A program made the translations under genes and the position numbers. This document shows, in pieces, positions 53,177 to 61,479 of a DNA stretch of 64,000 bases; within the stretch, counting starts at the first letter, position 1, and every line of letters starts with the position of its first letter. The notes under the pieces were generated by a model. The model saw nothing but the letters and a program-made list of their open reading frames with translations, made no database searches and was not told the origin of the DNA. Origin of the DNA: an uncultured Croceitalea sp. (GTDB lineage: Bacteria; Bacteroidota; Bacteroidia; Flavobacteriales; Flavobacteriaceae). The DNA is taken from NCBI GenBank assembly GCA_947494805.1, contig CANLWK010000003.1, forward strand, positions 62,001-126,000. Direction: 5' to 3'.

Positions 53177-54661
53177 ATGGGACTAACAATCGCTTACATC
53201 ATCATCGCAATTTACAGTTTCGCATTGATCTTGATTTTTTGCTACAGTTTGGCGCAACTCAATTTATTGGTCAACTATTTGACCAACAAGCGACAAAATG
53301 AAGAAGCCCCTAAGTTCAATCTTCTAGACCCAAAAGAAATTCCGCATGTGACCATTCAATTGCCCATTTACAACGAAGAATATGTAATGGAGCGTTTGTT
53401 AGACAATATTGCCAAAATAGAATACCCAAAAAGCAAGTTAGAGATTCAGGTCTTAGATGATTCTACCGATGACTCAGTGGTCGAAACCCAATCACGAATC
53501 AAAGAGCTGCAAAAAAGCGGATTGGACATTCAGCACATTACAAGAACCAACCGTCAAGGTTTTAAGGCCGGTGCTTTAAAAGAAGGTCTTGAAATTGCCA
53601 AAGGAGAATTCGTAGCTATTTTTGATGCAGATTTTTTACCAGAGAGCGATTGGTTGAAGAAGACCGTGCCTTATTTCAAAGATGATGAAATCGGTGTGGT
53701 ACAGACCCGATGGGGGCACATTAACCGTGACTATTCTACCCTTACTAAAATACAGGCCTTTGCATTGGACGCACACTTTACTTTAGAACAAGTTGGTCGA
53801 AATTCAAAAGGACACTTCATTAATTTTAACGGTACGGCCGGTATTTGGAGAAAAACCTGCATTCTTGACGCTGGTAACTGGGAAGGCGACACCCTTACAG
53901 AAGATCTTGATTTAAGTTATCGTGCACAGCTTAAAAACTGGAAGTTCAAATATCTGGAAGATGTTGAGACACCCGCAGAACTACCTGTTGTTATGAGTGC
54001 CGCACGTTCACAGCAATTCCGTTGGAACAAAGGTGGTGCCGAGAACTTTAGAAAAACCGTACTCAGTGTAGTGAAGGCAAAAAATATTGATTTCAAAACC
54101 AAGTTTCACGGTGTTATGCACCTATTGAACAGTTCCATGTTCTTATGCGTATTCATAGTTGCATTATTGAGTATACCAATGTTGTACATAAAAAACACTT
54201 ATGGCCATTTGGCATGGGTCTTTGAAGTGACCAGTTTCTTTATCGTTAGTACGATTATCTTATTTTTCTGCTACTGGTTCACCTACAAAAGCATACAAGG
54301 TAGCGGTTTTGATAAATTTGTTGATTACATAAAACTTTTCTTTACCTTTTTCTCAGTGGCCCTAGGGTTATCATTACATAATTCTATTGCCGTAATGGAA
54401 GGCCATTTAGGTAAAAGGAGCGAGTTTGTACGTACCCCAAAATTCAACATCAACAATCTCACGGATAGCTGGAAAGGCAATAAATATATCACTACAAAAT
54501 TATCGCCGAACATGGTCATTGAGTTTGCACTGATGCTTTACTTCTTGTTCGGCATGTATAGTGCCATCCCTTTGAATGATTACGGATTGTTTCCATTTCA
54601 TTTGATGTTGTTCTTAGGTTTCGGTTTTGTATTCTTTAAATCGTTGACCGCTAAGGCCTAA
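53177..54661 (+). CDS. Processive-type family 2 membrane glycosyltransferase
   Basis: The 494-aa protein has an N-terminal helix, a cytoplasmic GT2 domain (VTIQLPIYNEEYVMERLL, VLDDSTDDS, IFDADFLPESDWL, TLTEDLDLSYRAQ, and QQFRWNKGG as the QxxRW motif) and about four C-terminal helices. This is the cellulose synthase/ceramide glucosyltransferase-like arrangement. It ends the oxidoreductase/Fe-S/MORN/GT operon, suggesting synthesis of an envelope glycan or glycolipid. Confidence 0.87.
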   Translation: MGLTIAYIIIAIYSFALILIFCYSLAQLNLLVNYLTNKRQNEEAPKFNLLDPKEIPHVTIQLPIYNEEYVMERLLDNIAKIEYPKSKLEIQVLDDSTDDSVVETQSRIKELQKSGLDIQHITRTNRQGFKAGALKEGLEIAKGEFVAIFDADFLPESDWLKKTVPYFKDDEIGVVQTRWGHINRDYSTLTKIQAFALDAHFTLEQVGRNSKGHFINFNGTAGIWRKTCILDAGNWEGDTLTEDLDLSYRAQLKNWKFKYLEDVETPAELPVVMSAARSQQFRWNKGGAENFRKTVLSVVKAKNIDFKTKFHGVMHLLNSSMFLCVFIVALLSIPMLYIKNTYGHLAWVFEVTSFFIVSTIILFFCYWFTYKSIQGSGFDKFVDYIKLFFTFFSVALGLSLHNSIAVMEGHLGKRSEFVRTPKFNINNLTDSWKGNKYITTKLSPNMVIEFALMLYFLFGMYSAIPLNDYGLFPFHLMLFLGFGFVFFKSLTAKA

Positions 54662-54737
54662 AAAATATTTTTATTATTTAGGGTTAAGTTGGTGCTTTCC
54701 AATTTTTTTATGAGCTTCATTGTCCATTAGAACGAAT

Positions 54738-55460
54738 ATGGAAGAGAAGCCAAGACTTTCACGACTAACCGCTATACTAACACAGTTACAATCCTCAAAA
54801 ATCGTAACCGCCACGACCTTGGCCAAAAAACACGGCGTGAGTGTTAGAACTATCTATCGCGATATTCGAACCCTTGAGAAATCTGGTATTCCCATTGTAA
54901 CCGAAGAAGGTCGTGGTTATAGCATCATGGATGGTTATAAACTACCTCCGGTCATGTTCACTGAAGACGAGGCGAACGCATTGATTACAGCAGAGCAACT
55001 GGTATTGAAAAACAAGGATGCCTCTTTTGTGCAATACTACTCTGAAGCTATTCTAAAAATAAGGGCCTTGCTCAAGGGTTCACAAAAAGACAAAGCCAAT
55101 CTGCTAAAAGACCGCATATATTTTACCGATAATTATTTTCATCAAAGAACCAGCAATCATCTTATGAGAATCCAATCGGCTTTGACAAACTTTAAGATAT
55201 TGAATATAGACTATCTTTCTTTAGAAAATCAATCAACCAATCGTGACATAGAACCTTTTGCCCTATACAATACCCAAGAAAAATGGTTACTCATTGCTTA
55301 TTGTCGTCTTAGAAAGGCTTTCCGGGTATTCCGAATCGACCATATCCAAAAAATCGTCAACACCAATCAACGGTTTGAATCACATAACATGACCCTAGAA
55401 GAGTATTACAAATCGTACGACCAGCATAGCCAAGAAACTTTCAAGGACAAGAAAAAGTAG
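54738..55460 (+). CDS. HTH-WYL (YafY-type) transcriptional regulator
   Basis: I chose ATG 54738 (240 aa), the first methionine before the helix-turn-helix. The HTH_11 domain is LSRLTAILTQLQSSKIVTATTLAKKH...TIYRDIRTLEKSGIPI, followed by a WYL domain (about 135-215; IDYLSLENQ, LIAYCRLRKAFRVFRIDHI). WYL regulators sense nucleotides or other small ligands. It stands alone between the glycosyltransferase operon and the convergent SnoaL-like gene. Confidence 0.88.
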   Translation: MEEKPRLSRLTAILTQLQSSKIVTATTLAKKHGVSVRTIYRDIRTLEKSGIPIVTEEGRGYSIMDGYKLPPVMFTEDEANALITAEQLVLKNKDASFVQYYSEAILKIRALLKGSQKDKANLLKDRIYFTDNYFHQRTSNHLMRIQSALTNFKILNIDYLSLENQSTNRDIEPFALYNTQEKWLLIAYCRLRKAFRVFRIDHIQKIVNTNQRFESHNMTLEEYYKSYDQHSQETFKDKKK

Positions 55461-55535
55461 TATAGTCGCTAACACGCTCAATAACTTGTTGAGCTTTCTT
55501 TTCATGGTAAGTAAATTCACCCTAATTGAAAAGGC

Positions 55536-55922
55536 TTATTCAAGCATCTTTTCTAAATGCCATATCTTCGATACTATTTGCCATCCGTTTTCCCCATTGA
55601 CAAAACCAAGGTGATCTACAAATACGTTTTTGTGAGCTCTCAATCTTATTTTTACCGTTGCACAAGAAGGAGATAACCAATCAATCAACAAAATTTCCGT
55701 TTGAGGTTTTTGTCCCTTGCTTGCAGGCGAAACCCTGCTTCCAACATCATTGCTAAAACTATCGATTGGTTCTACAAAAACTTTTGTTTGATCAACATCA
55801 AATAGGCTGGAGCTTTTATGGAAAACTTTGTTGAGCAGCACGGTATCGCAATAGTGAAGGGAATCAAAATAAGTTTGAACTGCACTCAATAAATCAGAAA
55901 TTGAATTGTTGGTATTTTGCAT
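55536..55922 (-). CDS. SnoaL/NTF2-like small protein
   Basis: The 128-aa protein fits the cone-shaped lumazine-binding-like (SnoaL) fold: VQTYFDSLHYCDTVLLNKVFHKSSSLF near the start and CATVKIRLRAHKNVFVDHLGFVNGENGWQIVSKIWHLE at the end. No catalytic residue is assigned. It is divergent from the LysR gene at 56053, which probably controls it. Confidence 0.75.
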   Translation of the reverse strand: MQNTNNSISDLLSAVQTYFDSLHYCDTVLLNKVFHKSSSLFDVDQTKVFVEPIDSFSNDVGSRVSPASKGQKPQTEILLIDWLSPSCATVKIRLRAHKNVFVDHLGFVNGENGWQIVSKIWHLEKMLE

Positions 55923-56052
55923 CGTTTTTCGTTTTACTTCAAAACTAATCTGGGCGTTTTATTCTTTTGCATCAAGAGAATGAGGTTTTTCAATTTCTAC
56001 TTGAAAAATCTTCAACTACACTTTCGATTACAATTCAGTATTTTGGTTACCT

Positions 56053-56943
56053 ATGGAAATCAAATATTTTAAACTTATAAAAGCCATTGTAGAACAGGGC
56101 AACATGGTCAATTCTGCCGAAAAATTGTTTTTGACACAATCTGCCTTGAGTCATCAATTAAAAGAATTGGAAGAGCGGTTGGGGTTTAAAGTTTTTCTAA
56201 GAACTCGAAATAAATGGATCTTGACAGAGGAAGGTGTCGAACTATACAAACTAGGAAACACAATTCTTGAAAGCCTTGAAAAAGGGTTTGAAAATATTCA
56301 ACAAATACATTCGGGTGCGGCTGGCACTATCAAAATAAGTACTGAATGCTACAGCTTTTATCAGGGCCTTTCCGCTTTCATACAAAAAATGGGACTTTTA
56401 TATCCAGATATAAAGATTGACTTAATACTTGAAGCAACACATCAACCCATACAAAAAGTTTTATCCAACGAAATCAATATAGCAATAACCACTTTGAAAC
56501 CTCAGAACGAGACCTTATCAAGCGTTGCGGTTTACGAAGATGAAATTTTTGCTATAATGCATAGGGAAAACCCTTTAAGTCAAAAAGATTTTTTGGATCT
56601 GGGCGATTTTGCAGACATTCATCTCATCATTCATTCTTTTCCATTGGAGACCGTATCAGTATACGAAAGGTTTTTAAAACCGAATAATGTAGCTCCGGGC
56701 AAGATTTCTGCAATTCCACTGACCGAGGTTGCTTTAGAGATGGTAAAAGCCAATATGGGAATCATGTGTTTGCCCAAATGGGCGGTCAAATCATTTAAAA
56801 TCTCTGATGACTTGATTTTTAAACGGATCAGTAGAAATGGAATCAAAAGAACCCATCGTTTGATTTTCAGAAAATCGGATAAATCAAAAAAGTATATGAA
56901 CGACTTCATTTTGAACTTTAAGGATAATTTTTCAAAAAACTGA
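56053..56943 (+). CDS. LysR-family transcriptional regulator
   Basis: The 296-aa regulator has an N-terminal winged helix (YFKLIKAIVEQGNMVNSAEKLFLTQSALSHQLKELEERLGFKVF) and a two-lobed ligand-binding domain. It lies divergent from the SnoaL-like gene, the usual arrangement for LysR control of a small neighbour. A short hairpin (AGCTAT/ATAGCT, 56942 onward) follows its stop. The next gene at 57114 is separated by about 170 bp. Confidence 0.9.
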   Translation: MEIKYFKLIKAIVEQGNMVNSAEKLFLTQSALSHQLKELEERLGFKVFLRTRNKWILTEEGVELYKLGNTILESLEKGFENIQQIHSGAAGTIKISTECYSFYQGLSAFIQKMGLLYPDIKIDLILEATHQPIQKVLSNEINIAITTLKPQNETLSSVAVYEDEIFAIMHRENPLSQKDFLDLGDFADIHLIIHSFPLETVSVYERFLKPNNVAPGKISAIPLTEVALEMVKANMGIMCLPKWAVKSFKISDDLIFKRISRNGIKRTHRLIFRKSDKSKKYMNDFILNFKDNFSKN

Positions 56944-57081
56944 GCTATTTTTATTTATAGCTAGATTGTTACAATCTGTAAAGTCTATAAGAAGTAGCAC
57001 CTCCCAAGGTCTTTGAATAGACAGTTGAAAAAAAATCTATTGTCACAATACCCCTGACACACCCTTGTCACTACCTGGATT

Positions 57082-57089
57082 TAATTTTG
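57082..57089 (+). promoter_or_regulatory. -7 element upstream of the GyrI-like gene
   Basis: TAATTTTG matches TAnnTTTG, 24 bp before the ATG at 57114. The only TTG at a useful place is 14 bp upstream, shorter than usual. TTGTCAC occurs twice nearby (57040 and 57065). Confidence 0.45.
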
Positions 57090-57113
57090 TGTAAAACTTT
57101 AAAATTTACGCTT

Positions 57114-57572
57114 ATGACAACAGTAACTAAAGAAGCTTTTAGCCTAGTGGGCATCTCAACAATCACATCAAACGAAAAGGGTAAGGCCGCACAAGACATT
57201 CCAGCACTATGGCATCGCCTAATGGTAGAAAATATAGCCGGAAAGATCCCTAACAAAACTGATGAAACTATTTACGCATTGTATTCTGATTATGAGGGAG
57301 ATCACACCCAACCGTACAAGATTACAATTGGGTACAAGGTCAATAGCCTAGATAATATTCCAGAAGACTTAACCGTAAAAATGATTCCACAGTCAAAGTA
57401 TGCAAAATTTACGGCACAGGGCAACCTTACTCAAGATGCCGTCATCAACAAATGGATGGAAATTTGGAACATGGACCTGCAGCGGACCTATACAACTGAT
57501 TTAGAAATATATGATGATAGGGCAGCGGACCCAACCAATGGCGTGGCTGAAATTCTTATCGGTGTTCAGTAA
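57114..57572 (+). CDS. GyrI-like / AraC effector-binding domain protein
   Basis: I chose ATG 57114 (152 aa). The protein has a stand-alone GyrI-like domain: VTKEAFSLVGISTITSN, ALWHRLMVENIAG, IYALYSDYEGD, KITIGYKVNSLDNIP and AVINKWMEIWN. Such proteins bind small aromatic or amphipathic ligands and can act as drug-sequestering or hydrolysing proteins. It stands alone and is followed by a terminator. Confidence 0.82.
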   Translation: MTTVTKEAFSLVGISTITSNEKGKAAQDIPALWHRLMVENIAGKIPNKTDETIYALYSDYEGDHTQPYKITIGYKVNSLDNIPEDLTVKMIPQSKYAKFTAQGNLTQDAVINKWMEIWNMDLQRTYTTDLEIYDDRAADPTNGVAEILIGVQ

Positions 57573-57586
57573 ACACCTTACAAAAT

Positions 57587-57624
57587 AACATGCACTTTGT
57601 GAAGTATATCCCAAAGTGCATGTT
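57587..57624. terminator. Hairpin terminator between convergent genes
   Basis: AACATGCACTTTG and CAAAGTGCATGTT form a perfect 13-bp stem with a 12-base loop, followed by TAATTTTAA. It lies between the GyrI-like gene and the convergent serine hydrolase gene and could serve both strands. Confidence 0.7.
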
Positions 57625-57702
57625 TAATTTTAACAAATCAGTTTTAACACTAATCACAAGAAAATGTGACTTGCCATGAGTTATGAAAAAAGGAACCCTG
57701 TT

Positions 57703-58848
57703 TCACCTTTTCTTTTTGCCCTGTTCCAGAACAAAGTCTATGGTACGCTGCAGGGCCTCACTATCGCCATCATAAGTATAGTTTAGGGCAATACTGCAGT
57801 TGTACGCAGGGATATGTAAGAATATCGTACCCCAAAACCCTGAATGAAGATACACTTCAGTACCAGATTCTTTACCAATAATACTAGTAAATCCTAAACG
57901 TTGATTTGGAAGCTTCTTTCGCTTACCCTCATAGCTTTTTTTCAATAGCATAACGTCGAGGGTATCGTCCTTTTCAAATATGTTTCCGTTAAAAAGTGCT
58001 TGAAGAAAAGTCGTCAAATCGTGTGTGTTGGACACCAAACCACCACCGCCATATAAATCGACCGAATTATCCCAATCTGAAGCATCCATCTCTCCCATAT
58101 ACCTTTTAACATTGGGCAATAGCCCATCAGGGCGTTCTTCAAGACTTTCGAGATATGTACTCGTCATTTCGAGTTCGTCAAACTTCAATAGCTCTCTCAA
58201 GCTCTCGGCAAGACCTGAATCGGTTTGCCTTTCCAAAATCTCGCCTAAAAGTATATACCCCGTATCACTATAGTTTTCCTCTCTTCCTGGTCTGGCATGT
58301 GGTTTGCCATGGTCCATGGCAAACTGTAATTGCTCCGTCCTTGTCCAACGTTTGGCTGGGTCCTTAGAAGCCTCTTCAATATATTCAGTACCACCAACGG
58401 CATAATCATACAATCCACTAGTGTGGTTTAGGCAATGCCTAATAGTGATCATATCAGGGTTATAACCTCCTTCACTTAAAATGCTGATATGCTCGGGTGA
58501 AATATACTTTGAAATGGGTTCTTCGATTGAAATTGCCCCTTTCTCTTGTAAACGTAAGATAGCTGTAGCTACAAAAACCTTTGTCAAACTAGCTATTCTG
58601 AAAGGCTGTTGTGCGTCAATCAATTTGGTTTTCTCCATGTTATCGAAACCACCGCTTCCTGTAAAATCAATATTCAGTTCTGGCGATTTCACTGTCAAAG
58701 AGACCCCTATAATTGTATTCTCCTTAGAAGCGCAGGCTTCATCTAAAATCTGCTGAAGCGCTATACTATGATCTTGACTTTGCACGCCGCATTGCGGTGC
58801 GATTAAGGTCAAAACGACCAAAACCATACTTGTCAAATTGTATTTCAT
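57703..58848 (-). CDS. Serine hydrolase, class C beta-lactamase-like
   Basis: I chose ATG 58848 (381 aa), giving a signal peptide (MKYNLTSMVLVVLTLIAPQCG); the frame runs 12 codons further. Motifs: S-L-T-K in RIASLTKVFVA, YSD in ENYSDTGYILLGE and HSGFWGT near the end. It resembles the hydrolases of the 4.4-10.4 kb operon, especially the second. It is 56 bp downstream of an AraC-family gene on the same strand. Confidence 0.87.
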   Translation of the reverse strand: MKYNLTSMVLVVLTLIAPQCGVQSQDHSIALQQILDEACASKENTIIGVSLTVKSPELNIDFTGSGGFDNMEKTKLIDAQQPFRIASLTKVFVATAILRLQEKGAISIEEPISKYISPEHISILSEGGYNPDMITIRHCLNHTSGLYDYAVGGTEYIEEASKDPAKRWTRTEQLQFAMDHGKPHARPGREENYSDTGYILLGEILERQTDSGLAESLRELLKFDELEMTSTYLESLEERPDGLLPNVKRYMGEMDASDWDNSVDLYGGGGLVSNTHDLTTFLQALFNGNIFEKDDTLDVMLLKKSYEGKRKKLPNQRLGFTSIIGKESGTEVYLHSGFWGTIFLHIPAYNCSIALNYTYDGDSEALQRTIDFVLEQGKKKR

Positions 58849-58904
58849 TGTTATGTTTTTGACAAAGATTGGTATTTGCCCCAAAAACCCATTGTAAAAA
58901 TTCG

Positions 58905-59708
58905 TCAGCTATAGTCCGGACGGACTTGAATGAATGAAGGTATGTGCAATAACTCAGACGGGCTGTGGCCCGTAAACCGCTTCATCTCTTTGATAAAATG
59001 GCTCTGGTCGTAGTAACCATAACTTAGAACATAGTGTTGCCAATCTTGGTTTTTTGTGGTGTAGAGTTCGCGAAGCACCTTTTTAAATCGTTTCAAGGTC
59101 TGAAAACTCTTTGGTGTCAGCCCAGTTTCTCTTTTGAAATAACGTTCTAAAGTAGAATATGAGTACCCCGTTGCCCTCATAATCTCTTTCAAGTCACAAT
59201 GCTCACTTACCTGCTGCGACATTTCTACCACGAAACCCTCACGTTCTTTTTTATAGTGGGCAGCGAACCATTCATCAAGTTCAAGTACCATTTCAGTTCG
59301 TTCAAGCCTTGCCAAGTGATTCTCCAGCCAATTCAATTCCGTACCAAATACTTCATCAGCAAAAGCAACTGAATCTTTCATGATAGTGGTCACATCAACA
59401 CCTATAAATGGTCGAAGTGAAGAAAGGGCCCTTGATTTAAACTTAACAATAATACAACGCCGAAGTGCCGAAAAATCAATCAACACTTCACCATGGATAA
59501 AGCTAAAGAGTTGACTACGGTTTGACGAGAAGGTTTTTCCCATATAGGACATTCTGTACTGTCCTTCAAGCACTATGATCATGTCAGGGGTGATACCAGG
59601 ATAAGCATACATATGGTCACTGTTCAATACTTGAAGATCAGTGCTGTCAAGAATCCAATAATGGTCAATGTGTTTTTGTATTTCAGAGTGTTGGGGCTTG
59701 TATACCAT
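58905..59708 (-). CDS. AraC-family transcriptional regulator
   Basis: I chose ATG 59708 (267 aa), where the sequence becomes family-like (MVYKPQHSEIQKHIDHYWIL). The N-terminal part is a DUF6597-like sensing domain. The C-terminal two helix-turn-helices are LKEIMRATGYSYSTLERYFKRETGLTPKSFQ and VLSYGYYDQSHFIKEMKRFTGHSPSE. It is upstream of the serine hydrolase gene and probably controls it. Confidence 0.87.
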   Translation of the reverse strand: MVYKPQHSEIQKHIDHYWILDSTDLQVLNSDHMYAYPGITPDMIIVLEGQYRMSYMGKTFSSNRSQLFSFIHGEVLIDFSALRRCIIVKFKSRALSSLRPFIGVDVTTIMKDSVAFADEVFGTELNWLENHLARLERTEMVLELDEWFAAHYKKEREGFVVEMSQQVSEHCDLKEIMRATGYSYSTLERYFKRETGLTPKSFQTLKRFKKVLRELYTTKNQDWQHYVLSYGYYDQSHFIKEMKRFTGHSPSELLHIPSFIQVRPDYS

Positions 59709-59889
59709 GTGAAAAAATAAATGCCAACTTAAAAGACGTGAAAACCGTAATCTTGTTACAAGATACACTAAAACTAAGGCATTCTCAGTATTAAAGGATC
59801 AAGGCAAATACAAGCTTGCAAAAGACCAAACTTCTTGTCAGAATCAGTCTTAAAAGACCTATTTTAGTTGATTACTAGCAATTCAAAAA

Positions 59890-61275
59890 ATGCCATCTCA
59901 GTTTTTTACATACTGGAAACTTCATAGAACATCAATTTTGTTGGCATGCCTGAGTTTTATATTTTATACAGTCTTTGCGTACGACTTGGAGCGTGATGAC
60001 TTCATTAAGCTCATTGCTCTTTTTGCTGCGCTCTTCTTTTTATGTTTTAAGCTGGTTCAATTTGAAAAATGGAATTTCAACTTCTTGTTGATTACCGGAT
60101 TACTTTTTCGATTGGTATTTATCATGGCCGAGCCCAATCTATCGCAAGATTTCTACCGTTTTATTTGGGATGGTGAGTTGATAAAAAACGGAGTCAATCC
60201 GTACTTGTATACCCCTAATGAAATCATAGGAGGCTCAAAGCTTGTGCTGAGCGAGATTGAAAACTCTAAAATGCTATTTGATGGCATGGGTCAACTCAGC
60301 GCCAGGCATTTTAGTAACTACCCTCCATTGAACCAAATCATTTTTGCCATTTCCAGTTTTCTAGGTGGCGGCAGTATACTGGGTTCATTGATCGTTATGC
60401 GACTTTTTATTATTGGCGCCGATCTCGGTATCTTATATTTTGGCCGAAAACTGATTCAAAATTTGGGTGCGTCAAACCATCTTGCCTTTTGGTACTTTTT
60501 AAATCCCCTGGTGATTATAGAACTTACGGGAAACCTACATTTTGAAGGCGTAATGTTGTTTTTGTTCGTTTGGTCACTCTACTTGATTTCACAACAAAAG
60601 TGGAAGTTGGCAGCACCTGTTTACGGGCTAGCAATCGCTTTAAAGCTTGTCCCATTATTATTTTTACCTCTGTTTCTGAAACATCTGGGTTTAAAAAAAA
60701 GTGTGTTCTTTTATCTCATTGTGGGCATGACATGCGCTATTCTTTTGATTCCGTTCTACTCCCCTATTTTTATTGACAACTATTCAAAAACAGTAGGACT
60801 TTGGTTTTCGAACTTTGAATTCAATGCCAGTATCTATAACCTCGTAAAGAAAATTGGAGTTGACTTTTATGAAGCAAAGCCCTGGGAGCTGGTAAAATCA
60901 TACGGCAGTCTTGTGCCCAAAATAGTCATTGCCATCGCTCTGCTATTGACATTTTTTAGGCAGAACCAACAACTTAAAACCTTATTGACCTCAATGCTTA
61001 TACTTTTGACCAGTTATTACCTACTCTCGGCAACCGTTCATCCGTGGTATATCATCTTCTTGGTCGTATTGTGCGTTTTCACCAATTATCGGTTTCCAAT
61101 AGTATGGTCAGTCACGGTCGTTCTTAGCTATTTTGCCTATGCCAATCCAGATTATAATGAACATCTTGGATTATTGGCCGTTGAATATATTTTAGTGTTT
61201 GGCTACTTGGGTTACGAAATCTCAAAAAATAATACCATAAAAACGCGCTTTCGCAAAAAACTACTTAAGAATTAG
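59890..61275 (+). CDS. GT87-like polyprenol-dependent mannosyltransferase
   Basis: The 461-aa protein has about 11 hydrophobic segments and a GT-C signature in the first extracytoplasmic loop: LSQDFYRFIWDGELIKNGVNPYLYTP with the catalytic acid, and HFSNYPPLNQIIFA. This fits alpha-mannosyltransferases of the GT87 group using a lipid-linked sugar. It ends 36 bp before the arginine leader ORF. It could add mannose to a lipid or glycan made by the 48-54 kb operon. Confidence 0.8.
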   Translation: MPSQFFTYWKLHRTSILLACLSFIFYTVFAYDLERDDFIKLIALFAALFFLCFKLVQFEKWNFNFLLITGLLFRLVFIMAEPNLSQDFYRFIWDGELIKNGVNPYLYTPNEIIGGSKLVLSEIENSKMLFDGMGQLSARHFSNYPPLNQIIFAISSFLGGGSILGSLIVMRLFIIGADLGILYFGRKLIQNLGASNHLAFWYFLNPLVIIELTGNLHFEGVMLFLFVWSLYLISQQKWKLAAPVYGLAIALKLVPLLFLPLFLKHLGLKKSVFFYLIVGMTCAILLIPFYSPIFIDNYSKTVGLWFSNFEFNASIYNLVKKIGVDFYEAKPWELVKSYGSLVPKIVIAIALLLTFFRQNQQLKTLLTSMLILLTSYYLLSATVHPWYIIFLVVLCVFTNYRFPIVWSVTVVLSYFAYANPDYNEHLGLLAVEYILVFGYLGYEISKNNTIKTRFRKKLLKN

Positions 61276-61294
61276 GGGCATTCAGATTAATTTG

Positions 61295-61302
61295 TACATT
61301 TG
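61295..61302 (+). promoter_or_regulatory. -7 element of the arginine operon
   Basis: TACATTTG matches TAnnTTTG. It predicts transcription starting near 61309, almost at the ATG of the leader ORF, so the transcript may be nearly leaderless. I did not find a good TTG at -33. Confidence 0.5.
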
Positions 61303-61310
61303 ATTTCACA

Positions 61311-61394
61311 ATGAAAGAGCAAAACAACATATTCAATTTTGACAACACGCCAAGTGTTGCACGTCCGTTCGCTCCCCGTCGCCGTCGCCCGTAA
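61311..61394 (+). CDS. Candidate arginine leader peptide, 27 aa
   Basis: ATG 61311 opens a 27-codon frame beginning MKEQNNIFNFDNTPSVARPF and ending in A-P-R-R-R-R-P before TAA. The four consecutive Arg codons (CGT CGC CGT CGC), all decoded by one tRNA type, sit just before Pro-stop, and a fifth Arg lies 5 codons earlier. The ORF lies directly upstream of the GNAT-argG-argC operon. I infer a regulatory peptide that stalls ribosomes either when Arg-tRNA is scarce or, at the Pro-stop, when arginine is high. Several inverted repeats overlap and follow it. Confidence 0.7.
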   Translation: MKEQNNIFNFDNTPSVARPFAPRRRRP

Positions 61395-61404
61395 GGGTGC
61401 ACTT
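61343..61404 (+). promoter_or_regulatory. Alternative RNA structures within the arginine leader
   Basis: CAACAC (61343-61348) can pair with GTGTTG (61354-61359). Alternatively AAGTGTTGCAC (61352-61362) can pair with GTGCACTT (61397-61404), beyond the stop codon, with 2-3 bases bulged. The two pairings share bases, so they exclude each other, as expected of an attenuator. A ribosome stalled at the Arg codons would cover the area between. Confidence 0.45.
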
Positions 61405-61411
61405 CTATTTT

Positions 61412-61433
61412 GGGATTAGGTGAGTCCAATCCC
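61412..61433 (+). promoter_or_regulatory. Hairpin between arginine leader and GNAT gene
   Basis: GGGATT/AATCCC plus GG/CC after one bulged A make an 8-bp stem with a 5-base loop. No T run follows (GCAAAAC), so it is not a classic terminator; it ends 47 bp before the GNAT start. Confidence 0.5.
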
Positions 61434-61479
61434 GCAAAACAAGCCAACATATTTCATTTATCAACTAAATACTTTAGCA

